64,000 nucleotides of DNA from Tretioscincus oriximinensis (taxonomy: Eukaryota; Chordata; Lepidosauria; Squamata; Gymnophthalmidae): contig JAJVDF010000134.1 of the NCBI GenBank assembly GCA_022410635.1, forward strand, positions 265,084-329,083. The letters run 5' to 3'. The notes under the pieces are model-generated. The model worked only from the letters and a program-made list of their open reading frames with translations. It was not told the DNA's origin and did not search any database. Made by a program: the position numbers and the translations under genes. The stretch's first letter is position 1; each line of letters starts with the position of its first letter. This document shows positions 21,858-33,825 of this stretch, in pieces.

Positions 21858-21994
21858 ATAAAGGGACTTGCAGATAGGACCTTTGTTATTGTATTTTTCA
21901 TATACCACACCAGGCTCTTGATGAAAGACAACAAGAGCCTGGTGTGGGATATGAAAAATACAGTAACAAAGATCCTATTTGCAAGTCCCTTTAT
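21858..21994. mobile_element. Long hairpin (62-bp arms), foldback or MITE
   Basis: Arms 21858-21919 and 21933-21994 are reverse complements with about five mismatches, around a 13-bp spacer. Ends are ATAAAGGGACTTGCA and its inverse. No coding capacity. Near-perfect arms indicate a young element. Confidence 0.8.
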
Positions 21995-23334
21995 GTCAGA
22001 TTTTAAAAATGAACATTTGACAAAAACCTATTTACAAATAGGCTTGGATTTGTCTATAATGGAAGAAGTATGCTGAACTAAATGATTTTAATTTGCTCTA
22101 ATAAGGAATTTTAACATTCTAGGTAATACCAAAAAGCAGAATTGAAGTGTTGGGAACTAGAAGAGGGAAAAATATATACACATCTATTTGACACCAAACT
22201 CAAAGCCAATAATGTCATGCCAGTTAGAAGTATTGTTTGTCAAATATTTCCAGAATAATAAGAAACCAAGGAGAACTTATTTTATATTGCTTTAATCACA
22301 ATTGAATTAGGCTTTCAATAGAAAACATTCTTGTAGAAGTGGGCTTCCTTCCAAGAGGATGTTTTAAAATGAGGCATTAGATTGCAATATATATAATTGT
22401 CCACAGATTGTGACTGTAAATATGAATTTCTTATGTAAACGTATGAATTTACAAAAATATATTTGTCCTAATTTTTCTGTTACAAGGAAAGCAATTTTTG
22501 TACAAAACAATGCATAACTTCCATTAGATAATTGAAGCTTCAATAAATAAGCAGTTGGACCTAGACCTAGACAGCTGGATCAAAGGATAGAAATGTGAGA
22601 AAATGTGATTAACTTGTAAAGAATTAAAACACTGTGAGTTGTGATGGAGGAAATATTTTTCTTCACTCACAGGAAAGCACAGCTTTCTCTGCCTGCTTGA
22701 AGATATATGGGAGGGCTGACCCTGCTTAAATATAGAACTCCCAAGTTTGCTAAACCATAAAAAAGCTTTAAATTCTATAAAAGATATTTTAAAGGTGCTG
22801 TAAAAATAGACTAGATAAAAAAAATAAGCATGTGTAGAAAATCCAGGGTAGAAGTGGCACATTAGGGAGCTTGAAAATAGCAGGATGTGGTAGAAAAGCA
22901 AAACTAAAATGTAGAAAAAAACCAGAAGTGAGTCACATTAGAGATAAAATCCTTTCCAAGTAGGATTATATTACTGATGGGTGCAAGAAAAAAGGCATAT
23001 CTAAACAAAAGCATTGTGCCACATAAAATTGAGATGTGTCTGTTATGGCATTTAGGTCCATATGCCTTGCATACTCTAGGTGGGAGTGTTGAAAAGGTTA
23101 GCAACTTTATGAGATTAACAATAGGAAGCCGTTGATTGGTACCTGTAACCCATTCTTGAGAAGATGTGTCATTCAAAGTATCAACAGTGTATAATCAAGC
23201 TTTCACTGTAGATTTATGGAAAACTAGTGGAATAAGAGCACTGTCTGGATTTAATGAAATGGGTGGTGGTGGTTAACTTACTTTTACTCTCCCCTTCATG
23301 TGCCTCCTTTCTGCAATGAGTTCACTTAAAATTA
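21995..23334. other. Unannotated AT-rich sequence
   Basis: No recognised repeat. The minus-strand frame 22901-22524 (125 codons) is composition-driven, rich in F, S, Y and L, without a known motif. Confidence 0.4.
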
Positions 23335-23860
23335 AACATCGTACCTTTAAGATTTGAACCGGATCTTAAGTTTAGAGTTAGAGCACAGAAGGGGAGTTCT
23401 GGGTTTGGGCATTGCTGGAGAAGCAGTTTGTAAGTGGAGCTCTGTGGTGGAGCTAGTGAGCCACAAGTGTTAACAGAACAGCACTTATCTGCTAGTGTTA
23501 AATTAAGGATTGGATTATTAATAAATTGAGTAAAGTTCTGTAACTGGAGAAGTCAGGGGATTTGAGAGTCCTGATGTTACTTAATGGGAGAAACTGGGAG
23601 TTAGGAGTCTGGAACCACTATAGTATTTAGGAAGAATATGCCTGGACAATTCTGTAACTGTGTTGCTATTATATGTATATTGGGTTGAGTTCCCATTTTG
23701 TTACTTTGGGTTAATAAATTCAGTTTTTGTGCAAACCAAGTATCTTTATTGTAGAAGTGAGGGGAGAAACTCAGTCTGGAAATATACTTTTAAATTTGAA
23801 ACCAACCCTGGCACTTTGTTCTTCCTCAGGGTGGTAGTGGTAGTCTACCTGAATATATAA
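23335..23860 (+). mobile_element. LTR-like retroelement piece, family A copy 2
   Basis: Same family as 12115-12620: GGGGAGTTCTGGGTTTGGGC, GGGTTAATAAATTCAGTTTTTG, GCAAACCAAGTATCTTTATTG, then GGGGAGAAACTCAGTCTGGAAA. AATAAA at about 23711. No ORF and no defined ends. Confidence 0.5.
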
Positions 23861-24004
23861 ACCCTACCTGGTATCTAATATAAATTACTATCTTATCTAG
23901 TAAACTCATACATACAGTGCCTATCGCTTAATCCTAACAATATATTAGGAACCAAAACAAACAAGACCACTTAAGCCAAGCACACATGCTAGAAGAAGAA
24001 TCTA

Positions 24005-24092
24005 ATTTTTATACACCACTCTTCTCACCTGAAGGGACTCAGAGCAGCTTAAATGTTAATTTTTGCTCAAAGGCTTACATCTATTCTGCCAA
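24005..24092 (-). mobile_element. SINE 3' fragment (TTC-tailed tRNA SINE family)
   Basis: TTTTTATACACCACTCTTCTC, ACCTGAAGGGACTCAGAGCA, then CTCAAAGGCTTACATCTATTCTGCC is a diverged inverse copy of the SINE body at 51170-51280. Confidence 0.65.
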
Positions 24093-24464
24093 GTACAAAT
24101 AAAAGTCCTCCAAGTACCTCTGCCTGAGATGTTCCTTCCCATCCCTGTTCCTGCTGCTGTGCTGGATTCCATGGCAATCGGTGCTGGCCTGGCTCTTTAA
24201 AGCATTGATGACATCACTCCATCCACACCCTGGGATTTGTTCAAATATTGACTAATCACAGAGCTTTCAGGAACTCTTGTGACTCTGGGAAATATTTAGA
24301 GAAATTGTCAACAAATATTTTGTGAACCAAATTGCACACATATCACCAAAGAATGCTGAATCAGCTTTAACAACACCATACTGAGACTGTTTTTGTTTTC
24401 TTTTGTCTATCTGCCCTCAAACTAGTTTAGATGTACTGAGTAATCTGGTTCTCTGCCATTACAG
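24093..24464. other. Unannotated sequence
   Basis: Nothing recognised. Confidence 0.4.
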
Positions 24465-24553
24465 TAAAGGAGCTAGTAGCACTTTGAGACTAACTTGAGA
24501 AAAGTGGGTGGCGTAGACTTTCATAGATCCATCTACTTCTTCAGATGCTGGGA
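24465..24553 (-). repeat. Hammerhead-like short repeat
   Basis: Minus-strand sense: CATCTGAAGAAGTAGATGG, then ATCTATGAAAGTCTACGCCA, and the tail CAAGTTAGTCTCAAAGTGC. Stem II is GTAGAT/ATCTAT, with the loop-closing pair T-A where other copies have C-G, plus one wobble pair. Truncated at the 3' side. Confidence 0.75.
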
Positions 24554-24752
24554 ATCTTGCATAGTTTGTCACTGTAGTCTGTGTGGTATGTGGTAAGTAG
24601 TGGGTTCTTTATTCGTAGACCTTTGGGGATGATGTCCTCCTGTTTGCATTGTTTAAGAAAAATTATATCTGTCTGTACCTGAGCAAGAGTCCTGGAGAGG
24701 TTGATGGATTCCCACTCCATTTGGCTAATATTGGTGCTTTCCATGGTAGTCA

Positions 24753-24868
24753 ATTTCAGAGAAATAGCCATGTTAGTCTAGTAGAAAGTCCAGCAGCACT
24801 TAGAGGCTAATAGGAGAAATGTGGGTGGCATAAGCTTTCGTAGACATGTCTACTTCTTCAGATGCTGA
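24753..24868 (-). repeat. Hammerhead-like short repeat with intact 3' tail
   Basis: Sense strand: CTGAAGA, stem GTAGAC/GTCTAC with AT loop, GAAAGCTTATGCC, a TTAGCCTCTAAGTGCTG block, then the tail CTTTCTACTAGACTAACATGGCTATTTCTCTGAAAT. One of the best preserved copies. TAGTCA on both sides may be a short target duplication. Confidence 0.8.
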
Positions 24869-25194
24869 GGGACTAGTCATGGGTAGGTGTTTACCTGCTT
24901 ATGTGAAATTTGGAAATCAATGAATTGAATTTATTTATTTTAATTTCATTTAATTTATATTCCACTCTTCAACAAAAGGGCAATCCCAGTAATAAAATTA
25001 TGAAATATACAAAACACTAAAACCTATTTTAAATATAAATCCTTCCACTGCTCTTGACATAACTCTGTGATAATTGATGTTACAATGGGCCACAGACGTT
25101 GTCTTGTTTCTTTTAAAAATATGTTATACAAGTGGAATAAGCCATTTTGCAGTGGTAATGCAATGGGTTCTAGCCTGACTTCCCGCTTGCCATG
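24869..25194. other. Unannotated sequence
   Basis: TTTATTTATTTTAATTTC and a TATATTCCACTCTTCAAC stretch at about 24925-24980 resemble an inverted LINE 3' tail. The rest is unassigned. Confidence 0.4.
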
Positions 25195-25410
25195 ATCCAT
25201 GCCTCCACCCCGACATCCATTTCCCCATTCCTCCACTCACTCACTCTTCCCCTCCACCTGCTTCTTTCATTCCTTTCTCCATTCATCTATCCCTGCACCC
25301 CTTGCACCATCCATCTCCCTGTCCATCCATCCGTCTGTCTATCCATCCATCTGCTCACCAACCCACCCCTTACGTCTACCCCTCTACCCCTTTCCCCTTC
25401 CATTCATCAA
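25195..25410 (-). repeat. CCAT/CTCC-rich simple-sequence cluster
   Basis: Pyrimidine-rich run of CCATCCATC, CTATCCATC, CCCCTCTACCCC and similar words. It explains the overlapping proline/serine-rich open frames here. Confidence 0.7.
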
Positions 25411-26269
25411 GTGGTGTTTTGCTTTGAACCTTAAGGCTCTGAAGAAAACTATAATTACCATGGATCTGGCTTCATCTGTCAGACACTGACAAAAGGGCTC
25501 TTCGTGTAGATTCCTGTGTCATAGTCAACTAAATGGATTTCCCTACTCACACACACAGACACAAACATTATATTATCATACTGCCTTGATAACAGATGAT
25601 AGGATTTGTACTAGATGTACTTACAACATATATCACGTTTACTCATTGGTTAAATTTACAGTGTATTTTAGATTTTTTTTTACTACAAATATTTTACAAC
25701 AATGAAAGTTCTTATTTCATGCCAGTAAACAGAATTCTAAGGATGTCTCAAGGGATTGTAGATTCACTACTAAGATACATGTCATCAGGAGATGCACTAT
25801 TTTCTTGCTTCCATTAACTGAACACTCATTGTTCTCTGCAAATAGAGACTATTTTCTTTAGACTTGGTTCCCTGAGGTGCTATAGATGATGGCTTGGTGC
25901 ATCAACTATTCTAGAAAACAACACATTTGGCTTGATAAATCACAATAAGGCAATTTCTATGTTATTTAAATAAGCATTTATTGCAAAAATGCCTGACAGG
26001 TGACAGATTCAGGCCCTTTCCCTACCTGTTGGTTTGTCCTGCTTTAAAGACTCTTAAAAAAGCATACACGTTTACCTTCCCTGCCTTTGAAATTCAAGCT
26101 CCAGGACCTCTATTTAGGATTTTAAAAATGGAGGCTGTTTATATTGGAGAATATGCACTGGTTAAATACTGCACAGGAAAGATCTATAAAGCAGGTGAAA
26201 GAGCTGAACACACGTAGTTCCATGGGAGGCAATCAGACTTGGAATAAGGGGGAGCGCAACAGGGGCTGC
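25411..26269. other. Unannotated sequence
   Basis: No recognised repeat or gene. Confidence 0.4.
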
Positions 26270-26560
26270 AGCCCAGGGCAGCAGAATTGGGGGGGGGGAG
26301 GACGGGACAACATCCTCCCCCCAGTAAAAATAAAATAAATTTAATTTTTTTTAAAAAAAAATTCAAAACGAATTCACACCAGCACCTCTAGGAGGCTATG
26401 GCAATCAGTTCCAGCTCCTAAAGGCAACCCCCCCAAACTGCACACAAAAATAATTTTTTTTTATTTTAATTCACAGCACACCACTAGGAGGTTCTGGCAA
26501 AAAGCAAAATTGCTTTAAAAAGAGATTTCCTGCTGGAAAACCCTCGAGGGGGTGGGGTTG
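26270..26560 (-). repeat. Unclassified repeat with two 80-100-bp units (inverse of the 58.3-kb repeat)
   Basis: Two related units: CAGCACCTCTAGGAGGCTATGG with CAATCAGTTCCAGCTCCT (near 26380), and CACCACTAGGAGGTTCTGGCAA (near 26478). Reverse-complemented, they match the CCCCCTAGTGGTGGTGCAGTG units at 58400 and 58498. A G tract lies at 26290-26299. Confidence 0.55.
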
Positions 26561-27506
26561 TTTTCTCAAAGAAATTACTGCCCAGGGGCATCATACACCC
26601 AAAATACCGCCCTGGATGCAGTGAGAGTAAAAATGCCTCCAAAATGCTGTTTTTTGGCCATGGGAATGTGGTCTTAGTTTTCTTCAGTGCAAATTGCAGA
26701 TGTGAATCTTGGAAAATTAAATTTGTTAGAAGTAAACCTTAGAAGATGTGATGATGGAAAAGGGTTTTATGCATCTTGTGAATGGAGAAAAGCAAACTTT
26801 TTGTACTTTCAAGTAATCAAAGAAAGAATCATTTTTGAAACTCCTGCAACTGAAGAAATGGAAGCAAGTCATTGCAATTAAAAGAGGGCAGATTTTGATT
26901 TCATTTTTACTCAAGACAGCTAGTCCAGAAGTTGATGGATGAAAGAAGCCAACTAATGAATAATTAAAATAAAACATAACCAAGAAGACTTCTGTGTAGT
27001 GTAGCAATGTTTCACTTAAATGTCGAGGGACTGAGATAAAATATCCTTCAACCATATTCTGAGTAGCTATCACCAACTAAACAAAGATGAGAGGTAATGT
27101 ATCTTAAAAATGCCTGGGGCTGTTTTATAGTGCCAGTGTTACCATAATGGATAAATTCTGTCCCACTTATCCCAAGTGGCTTGTCTTCCATTACCTTTGT
27201 TTTAAATAAAGATTTCTGATCATCTTCACGGTATCCTAGTGCCCTTTAGAACAGGCTGTGAATGCTACTAGTCTAGTTGGTTCTTCAAAAAGTTAAAGAG
27301 TTATCTCTATAGGAGAATGTATGTGTCAAGCATGGCATCACTGTCATGTGAACTGAACATAACCTTTTCCCAGTACTCAATGGAATTAGGTGGGAAGTGT
27401 GAACTGTTCTACTTTCAGTGGGAAAAGGCTTAAAGTTCAAAACCCAGGCTGGAAAACTCCCACTCTGTCACTGATTATTCTGCCTGCTCTAAACTTTCTA
27501 GCAAGA
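26561..27506. other. Unannotated sequence
   Basis: No recognised repeat. The minus frame 27076-26726 (116 codons) has no known motif. Confidence 0.4.
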
Positions 27507-27851
27507 GAATCTGAAGAAGTAGATATATCTACAAAAGCTCATGCTGCCTACTTTAAAAAAAATAAACAAACTTTATTGAAACAATACAGGGTGTACAATT
27601 AATTCATGAGCGATAACTCAAAAGAAACATACTTAACACAATTGTTTCAGAGTCCAAAATAGGAATTAAGCAATGCTAAACAGGTTTCATGAAGTAGTAT
27701 AGATAGCGATTAGGAGAACAACTGGAATCAGGAAAGTTACCCAGCATAAGAATGCTGCATCGAAATACTTTATTTTCCCTTGCTAGTCTCTAGGGTGCTA
27801 TGAGCTGGAATGATAGACATTCTGGACCCAGACTAGCATGGCTATTTCTTT
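27507..27851 (+). repeat. Hammerhead-like short repeat interrupted by about 210 bp
   Basis: Left part 27507-27555: CTGAAGA, stem GTAGAT/ATCTAC with AT loop, AAAAGCTCATGCTGCC. Right part 27766-27851: TGCTAGTCTCTAGGGTGCTA, then GACCCAGACTAGCATGGCTATTTCTTTGG. TACTTTA occurs at both junctions (27549-27555, 27766-27772), as if the intervening 210 bp were a separate insertion with a 7-bp duplication. Confidence 0.6.
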
Positions 27852-28684
27852 GGTTTTTTTGGGTGTCCCACATAATGGTGTCCGAGGATTGGATTTTTTT
27901 GGGACGGAGGAGGGAACTGAAAACACCACCAGCAAGATGTCACAGCTGCTATGATTGACCTCACCACTGCCATCTTGGGCATGGGTTTCCCCTGCCCAAG
28001 GCCTATTGGGAGATTGGATGAGGCCTCACCTAATGGTGACAGCCTCACGCAACCCCACTGTCACTATTACCCTCCGGCTGTGACTGCGCAAATCGACCTG
28101 GGCCATACGGAAAATGATGTCATGGGTTCCATCTTGGTTTGTCTTTTAAAGTATAGGAGGAGATGACCCAAGGGTGAACTAAATTGCCTTGATTTGGCTT
28201 GCCCCTGAATTTATTTGAGAAAGTTCAGTTATAAATAATAATATAAAGAAGAATTACTCTACCGCCTCTTTCTTTCTATATTCCCTGACTTCTGTCAAGG
28301 AAAGGGAACATTTTGTCAATTGTCTACAGGTATAGGAGGAAACAATGAAGATATCTCTGTAACTCTCTTGCCCACACAAATTATCACGTTTTGTTTCATT
28401 ATTGGAGATTGCCACCTCCAAGATGTTGGCATGGCTGTGGAACAATTGGCACATATAGTCATATGTGGCTTATCTGTTTGTTTTTGAACAGATAGCCACA
28501 GAACCCAAAATTTCCATATTAATGACATGGGTTGTAATGACATGGGGGAGATTGCCACAGCTGACTTTTTTTGTTGAAAATAATCAGCAGACTAGAGGCA
28601 AGATCTGAACAGAACTGATGTGGTACCTTGAGACCGTCCTGATGATATACAGTCCATCTTGTGTTTCACAATGAACATATTCTT
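27852..28684. other. Unannotated; moderately GC-rich stretch then AT-rich
   Basis: 27880-28160 is richer in GC than its surroundings, without a recognised element. A small hairpin lies at 28462-28500, where TGTGGCT-ATCTGTT pairs with AACAGATAGCCACA. Confidence 0.4.
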
Positions 28685-28846
28685 AGATTCACCAGATTTT
28701 CTGAGGCCCAAACTTGGGTAATTAATATTCATGCTAAAATGCATATTCATGAATATGCAAATCACCCACCAACATGCATACCACTCCGAGATCCCTGCCC
28801 GAGAAACCTGGGAAGCACATGATAATTTTTTGAAGCATGTGAAATA
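28685..28846 (+). repeat. Repeat R copy 1
   Basis: CCAGATTTTCTGAGGCCCAAAC, TTGGGTAATTAATATTCATGC, a CATATTCATGAATATGCAAAT palindrome with octamer motif, then GAGAAACCTGGGAAGCACA. The same order recurs at 58172-58330. Confidence 0.75.
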
Positions 28847-29128
28847 CCATCCACCATTGTACAGAGAAGCCTTTTCATATCCACAGCCAGAAGGGAAATC
28901 AAAGATTAGCCAAGTTAATATTGAAACAAAGGGGCTGGGCTGGGCTTTTACAAAGGTGGCAAAAGTTGTTGGACAAGAATGCAAAGTAGAAAGCAAACTG
29001 CAAAAGTTGAAATTACAGGCTGGAACAGTAACTTTTAAGCAATAGTAAATAAACTTCTCAATATTATAAACTATGGAATATTAATAGAGGCTTGAATAAA
29101 AATAATGTTAACAGGTATGAAATGCAAC
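28847..29128 (+). repeat. Repeat D copy 1 (282 bp), empty site
   Basis: CCATCCACCATTGTACAGAG to GAAATGCAAC. It recurs at 30103-30529, where a SINE splits it. AATAAA-like signals near the 3' side (AGTAAATAAACTTCTCA) would fit a retroelement or LTR 3' part. No coding capacity. Confidence 0.8.
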
Positions 29129-30102
29129 CTTCTATCTTTCTTTAAATTATATATTAATTTTAAATTTGAATTTGTTTTATAAATATTGCATGCAGTTTTT
29201 AAAAACTAAGAAAATTGTGAAGATATCAAGAAATGTATACAACCAAAAATCAATAACACAAACTAATTCTAAACAATGTATTCTAAGCTAAAAGGAAAAC
29301 AATAAAGGCACAGTAATATCTATACAAGGTAACTAACTAAAGACAATAAAGACAAAACATCTAATACAGCAAAATTAGTCATGTGGCTTTTTGTTCTGGA
29401 TGGTTGAAGAAAATTGTTCTTCTTTGTGAATTGGATTTATTACTGAATCCAAAGAAAAATAAACCAATATTAATATAGAATGACATGGATTGCATAACAC
29501 AGTCCAATGATATCAAATGTAGCTATGACAATGATACTGTATATTATGCGATCTTATTTATGGAATAGCTGTACTAAAATCAGGTGGTATACTAGAATGT
29601 GTGTGTGTGTGCGTAAAGAGCTGGACAGCAGGAAGGTTAAACCTGTGTGCCATGGAAACCAATAAATATAACAGAGCATATAAAAGCAGGCAGAAGTCAA
29701 ACTAAGAAATGAAATAAAAAGTTAGACATATAAAAAATCAGGTTAACCAAAATATATCTTCATTTGATGTGCTATGGAGGCAGAAATGTTTACTAATCCT
29801 CCCAGACCACCACAAAAGGTAGAATTATTATATAAGGCATAAATACTACAGAATATGGTACTTATGAGAATACGTATTGCACTTAAGACAAAATGGTGGA
29901 TTAAGACCATGTTGAAGGTATTCATGCTGCTGGCTTAGTGTGGCTGTCGCACTTCCTTCTCAGCGGTCTTCGTTATTAGATTGCTTCTCCAAGGCTGGTG
30001 TGACATATCAGACCTGTAGAAAATAAAATGAACTACAAAAGGTAGAAATGTGAGGGGGGGGGGGGGGAGAAAAAATAACAAAAACAAACATGAAGCAAAA
30101 CA
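29129..30102. other. Unannotated sequence between the two D repeats
   Basis: AT-rich. It contains a TATA-like CATATAAAAGCAGG near 29680 and a G tract at 30053-30067. No RT, gag or transposase resemblance, so I cannot say whether D copies are the LTRs of a gutted element. Confidence 0.4.
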
Positions 30103-30529
30103 CCATCCACCATTGTACAGAGAAGCCCTTGCACATCCACAGCCAGAAGGGAAATCAAAGATTAGCCAAGTTACTATTGAAACAAAGGGGCTGGGCTGGG
30201 GTTTTACAAAGGTGGCAAAATTGGTTAGACAAGAAGAAGAAGAACTTGGTTCTTATACCCCACTTTTCTCACCTTTCAAAGGGACTCAAAGTGGCTTACA
30301 AGGATATATTTTTGCCCGAAGGCTTCCATTCTATCTTCCCCACCAGGCTATGGTGGTTCCCATGTATCTACTTGCAGTCAGAATGCAAAGTAGAAAGCAA
30401 ACTGCAAAGGTTGAAATTACAGGCTGGAACCGTAACTTTTAAGCAATAGTAAATAAACTTCTCAGTATTACAAAGTATGGAATATTAATAGAGGCTTGAA
30501 TAAAAATATTTACAGGGATGAAATGCAAC
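30103..30529 (+). repeat. Repeat D copy 2, split by a SINE
   Basis: Matches 28847-29128 on both sides of the SINE insertion at about 30225-30388. Confidence 0.8.
30225..30388 (-). mobile_element. SINE 3' half (TTC-tailed) inserted in repeat D
   Basis: GAAGAAGAAGAACTTGGTTC, TTATACCCCACTTTTCTCACC, then CTATGGTGGTTCCCATGTATC is the inverse of 51160-51290. Its tRNA head is missing (5' truncated). Repeat D copy 1 shows the uninterrupted site (GACAAGAATGCAAAG). Confidence 0.88.
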
Positions 30530-32230
30530 ACCATAAGTCATTGCTGTGCTTATTTCACCACAATTCCCAGCGTTATCTGTGAGCTGAGAGCCAATGAACC
30601 TTTATATCAAGCCTTGAAATTTCACTAGATTTACCATTTTCCCACAATGGAAGTTTGCATGAAGGCTATTTTTTTGGTTGTTAGAAAATCAGTTTGATGT
30701 AAGTATCATCTGCTTTTCTCTGACCACTATGGCATGAGTGCTACTGAATTGTGTGGCAACCATAACATAATCACATAATGTGCTAAAAAAACTGTGAGTA
30801 TATGTATATTTTTAGCCACTTTGTGGGTATATGTAAACATAGTTTATTGTAACATATTTTACAGTAAACACTAAATTCATTCTGAATCTTGCATCTACTT
30901 GGATAAATTTAAACAAATAGAACCTCTTAATCTGGTTGTTTTCTTCAATCTGTCCAAAAGGCTCAAGAGAGCTCCACTGGGCTTTCTATGACAGTACACC
31001 ATATAAATTTACTGCAGGAGCAAAATTAATGAAGGGCAGGCAATGCCACTGGCCGTCTTTAGATGTTAGCTAGTGTTACACTTGTAGTGAATGTCAGCCT
31101 GACTTTACCGTAGGCAGGCTATGGCATTTCTATTTATGATCATATTTCACCAGGAAGGGATAATTCAGTGTGGAGAAGCAAACATTTTGTCACTTGAGTC
31201 AGGATTGACTCATTATACGCAGAAAGACTATCGGCTACAACAAGTGCATGGCAATGTACCAAAAGAGGACCTCGGGCAAAATACTTCTCTCACTCCTTTC
31301 TTTCATAATTTTTTACTCCACTGTCTTTTTGGGTTCTCTCACCTCCATGATTTCTAATGTAAAGTCTATGGTGGCTTGCGTTTTTTAACTGTCAACTCAT
31401 AAGGCCACCAGGAAACAGTTTTAGAAAGCAATTTAGCACTCAATCAAACCTTTGCGGAACATGATTCGAAAAAAATAGTCTCATTCAGCTAGATATCTAG
31501 TTATTTGCCAGTTCTTTTTTGGCCATAAAANGAGGAGGAAGAGCAAGAGGAAGAAGGAAGAAGATTAGTAACAAACACTGAGCTGCTAGGAGCTGTGAAT
31601 AGACCCAGTTAAATCCTCCTGAAATTGAGTCTAAAAAGAAAAAGTGCTAGTGTAAGCATGTATTAAGAAATGCATGCAAAAATGGATATTGGCAAACAAT
31701 GAATATTGTATATTATCTCTGCGGATGGCACAGGAAGAGTAAGTACTATTTAATTATTAACCATTTGTGCAGTCACATCAAATAATGCAAATATACAACT
31801 GCATGCCAACAAAATTTGGGGTAAGTGAAACCATGTTGATCAATCTAATGAAATAAAACACTTGTAGTCCAAGAAAGTAAGATGTGCACAAGGTTTACTG
31901 TGCATTAAATCAGGCAGAGCTGTAGTGAAATCAGAATGTGAGTTTGTGTGTTAAATGTGCAATATTTTAAAACGAATTCCTTTTTCCTTTTCTTTTTTCA
32001 AGATGATTTTCCCAGCGTTCAAATGTTCCTTTATCCAGCACATTTTGTAGTAGTGCTCACGTTGCAGATTTATAGAGACATATGTGTGCATTGTCATGGG
32101 TGAAAGTGTGTAGGATCTTTTTCCCCCTTCTTATGATAGAACTGATCATTTATTGTAATGCACTTTGGAGATGGGAAGGAAAGTGATCATTGTAATTCTG
32201 TGCAGATGTTTAGATGGAAAAGATGGTGTG
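30530..32230. other. Unannotated sequence
   Basis: No recognised gene or repeat. GAGGAGGAAGAG-type purine run at 31530-31565, with one N at 31531. Confidence 0.4.
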
Positions 32231-32335
32231 AAGCATTAGGGAACTATGATGTTCCCTAATGCTTATGCTACTTTTTTAAAAATAGGATGTAGAGCTGTCG
32301 GAACCTACAGCTCTACATCCTATTTTAAAAAAGTA
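32231..32335. other. Two consecutive strong hairpins
   Basis: First: 32231-32244 pairs perfectly with 32251-32264 (14 bp, 6-nt loop). Second: 32269-32298 pairs with 32307-32335 with one unpaired A (about 29 bp, 8-nt loop). No coding content. Confidence 0.8.
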
Positions 32336-33825
32336 ACACAAGGTGGTTAAGGAAATAGGTACTACAAACCAGCAGCACCTCAAAGCCCCTACGATCAGGA
32401 TTCAAACTGATCGGTTCCACTTTCTGTGGCTGCTGTAGTTCAGAGTTGTACAGGAACATTATTGGGTTGTTTCTACACAGCATTTCTTGATACTTTTGCT
32501 TTTCAGGTATCATCACATTTAGAAGAAAGATATACTAGAGTGGAACAGTTTAAAGTGCAAGGAATAGATCAAGGAAGATACAAGCATTGAAACCTGAGTA
32601 GATGTCTTGTTGGAAAGTAAGGAACCTAAAAAAGGCAGGTTGGCAGTTGGCTGACAGAAGAGCTGAAAATAGGGATGAAAGAAAGGATTAGAAGAGTAAT
32701 TGTCAAGGACAATTACTAAGAAAGATTGTTAAATGATTGCCAAGAAACCTACTTGGTGAAGACGAAGCTAGTGGAAGTAAAGGTAGATAACTTTTTCTCT
32801 TTCTTTTTTTGTTTTAAAGTGTTAGCCATTACAATATTACAGCGATTGTGCTCATCTTGTAGTACAATGAGTCCTTCTGCTTTCAGAAAGTCCTGAAAAC
32901 TTTTCTTTCCTACCCTCCAGAATGAGTCAAACGCACTGCCACTTCCCCACACAACTTGATGTGAAGCTCAGACATAATTTAAGTACAGTAACAGTAAAAT
33001 AATAATGTAGTTTAATAACAGCAGTTTATTTCCACTAATTATGCATACTTTCAATCATCATCATCATCAGTTACAATCTATTCAGCAGCCCTCTTAACTT
33101 TTCATCCAATTTTACCTGCTAGTTTCCTATTTTCCATCAATTACAGTACTCCTTCTGATAAACCTGATTACCTCTCCCCTTTAATGAATATTTTTTGGCG
33201 AAAAAACTATTACAAATTCTTGGCTCATTGTCATTTCAAAAACTTTTAACAGAATAGTCTAGAGTGAAGTAAGTGTGTTTGTTTCTCAGCATTTTGTGCT
33301 GCACACCTAGATATTTTTCCAGCATGGCCAGCGAGATATACTTGGATGCGTATGATTGGCACAATATGTGGATGAACAACCACCTTTATCAGCATTCACA
33401 CATACTTTACAAGATGGTTCACCTAGATGATAGTATGCTATATTGACAGAATTGCACCACTAAGGTGTAAGTGCCTTGAAACTGTATGACAATCTTGCCA
33501 TAGTCACATAATGATAGCATGAAAAAACATTCATGTGGATTCATCCCTAAATCTGCTTGCAAGTAAATACTATAAATTAGTTCACCCATATTAAAAGAAA
33601 TGAGAATATGACTACACTGCAGTACAATCCAATCATGGTCACTCCAAAGTACATTACCATAATGCAATTAAAATATCTTTCAAGTTCCAAGGGCAATCAC
33701 TGTCCATTTTCCCCATCATTAAATAACATAGAGTCATTAAAGCTGTGGGAGTCTAGGAAGGGCACTTAGAAGTCAGTGCATGAAAATTGAGTCTGCAGTC
33801 ACAACTTACACCCTTTTATCTCCCG
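32336..33825. other. Unannotated sequence
   Basis: No recognised gene or repeat. Confidence 0.4.

Noticed and set aside
25192..25489. Proline/serine-rich open frames of 80-96 codons
   Set aside because: Produced by a CCAT/CTCC simple-sequence cluster.
28592..28996. 134-codon minus-strand open frame
   Set aside because: It spans the junction of repeats R and D; an opposite-strand by-product.
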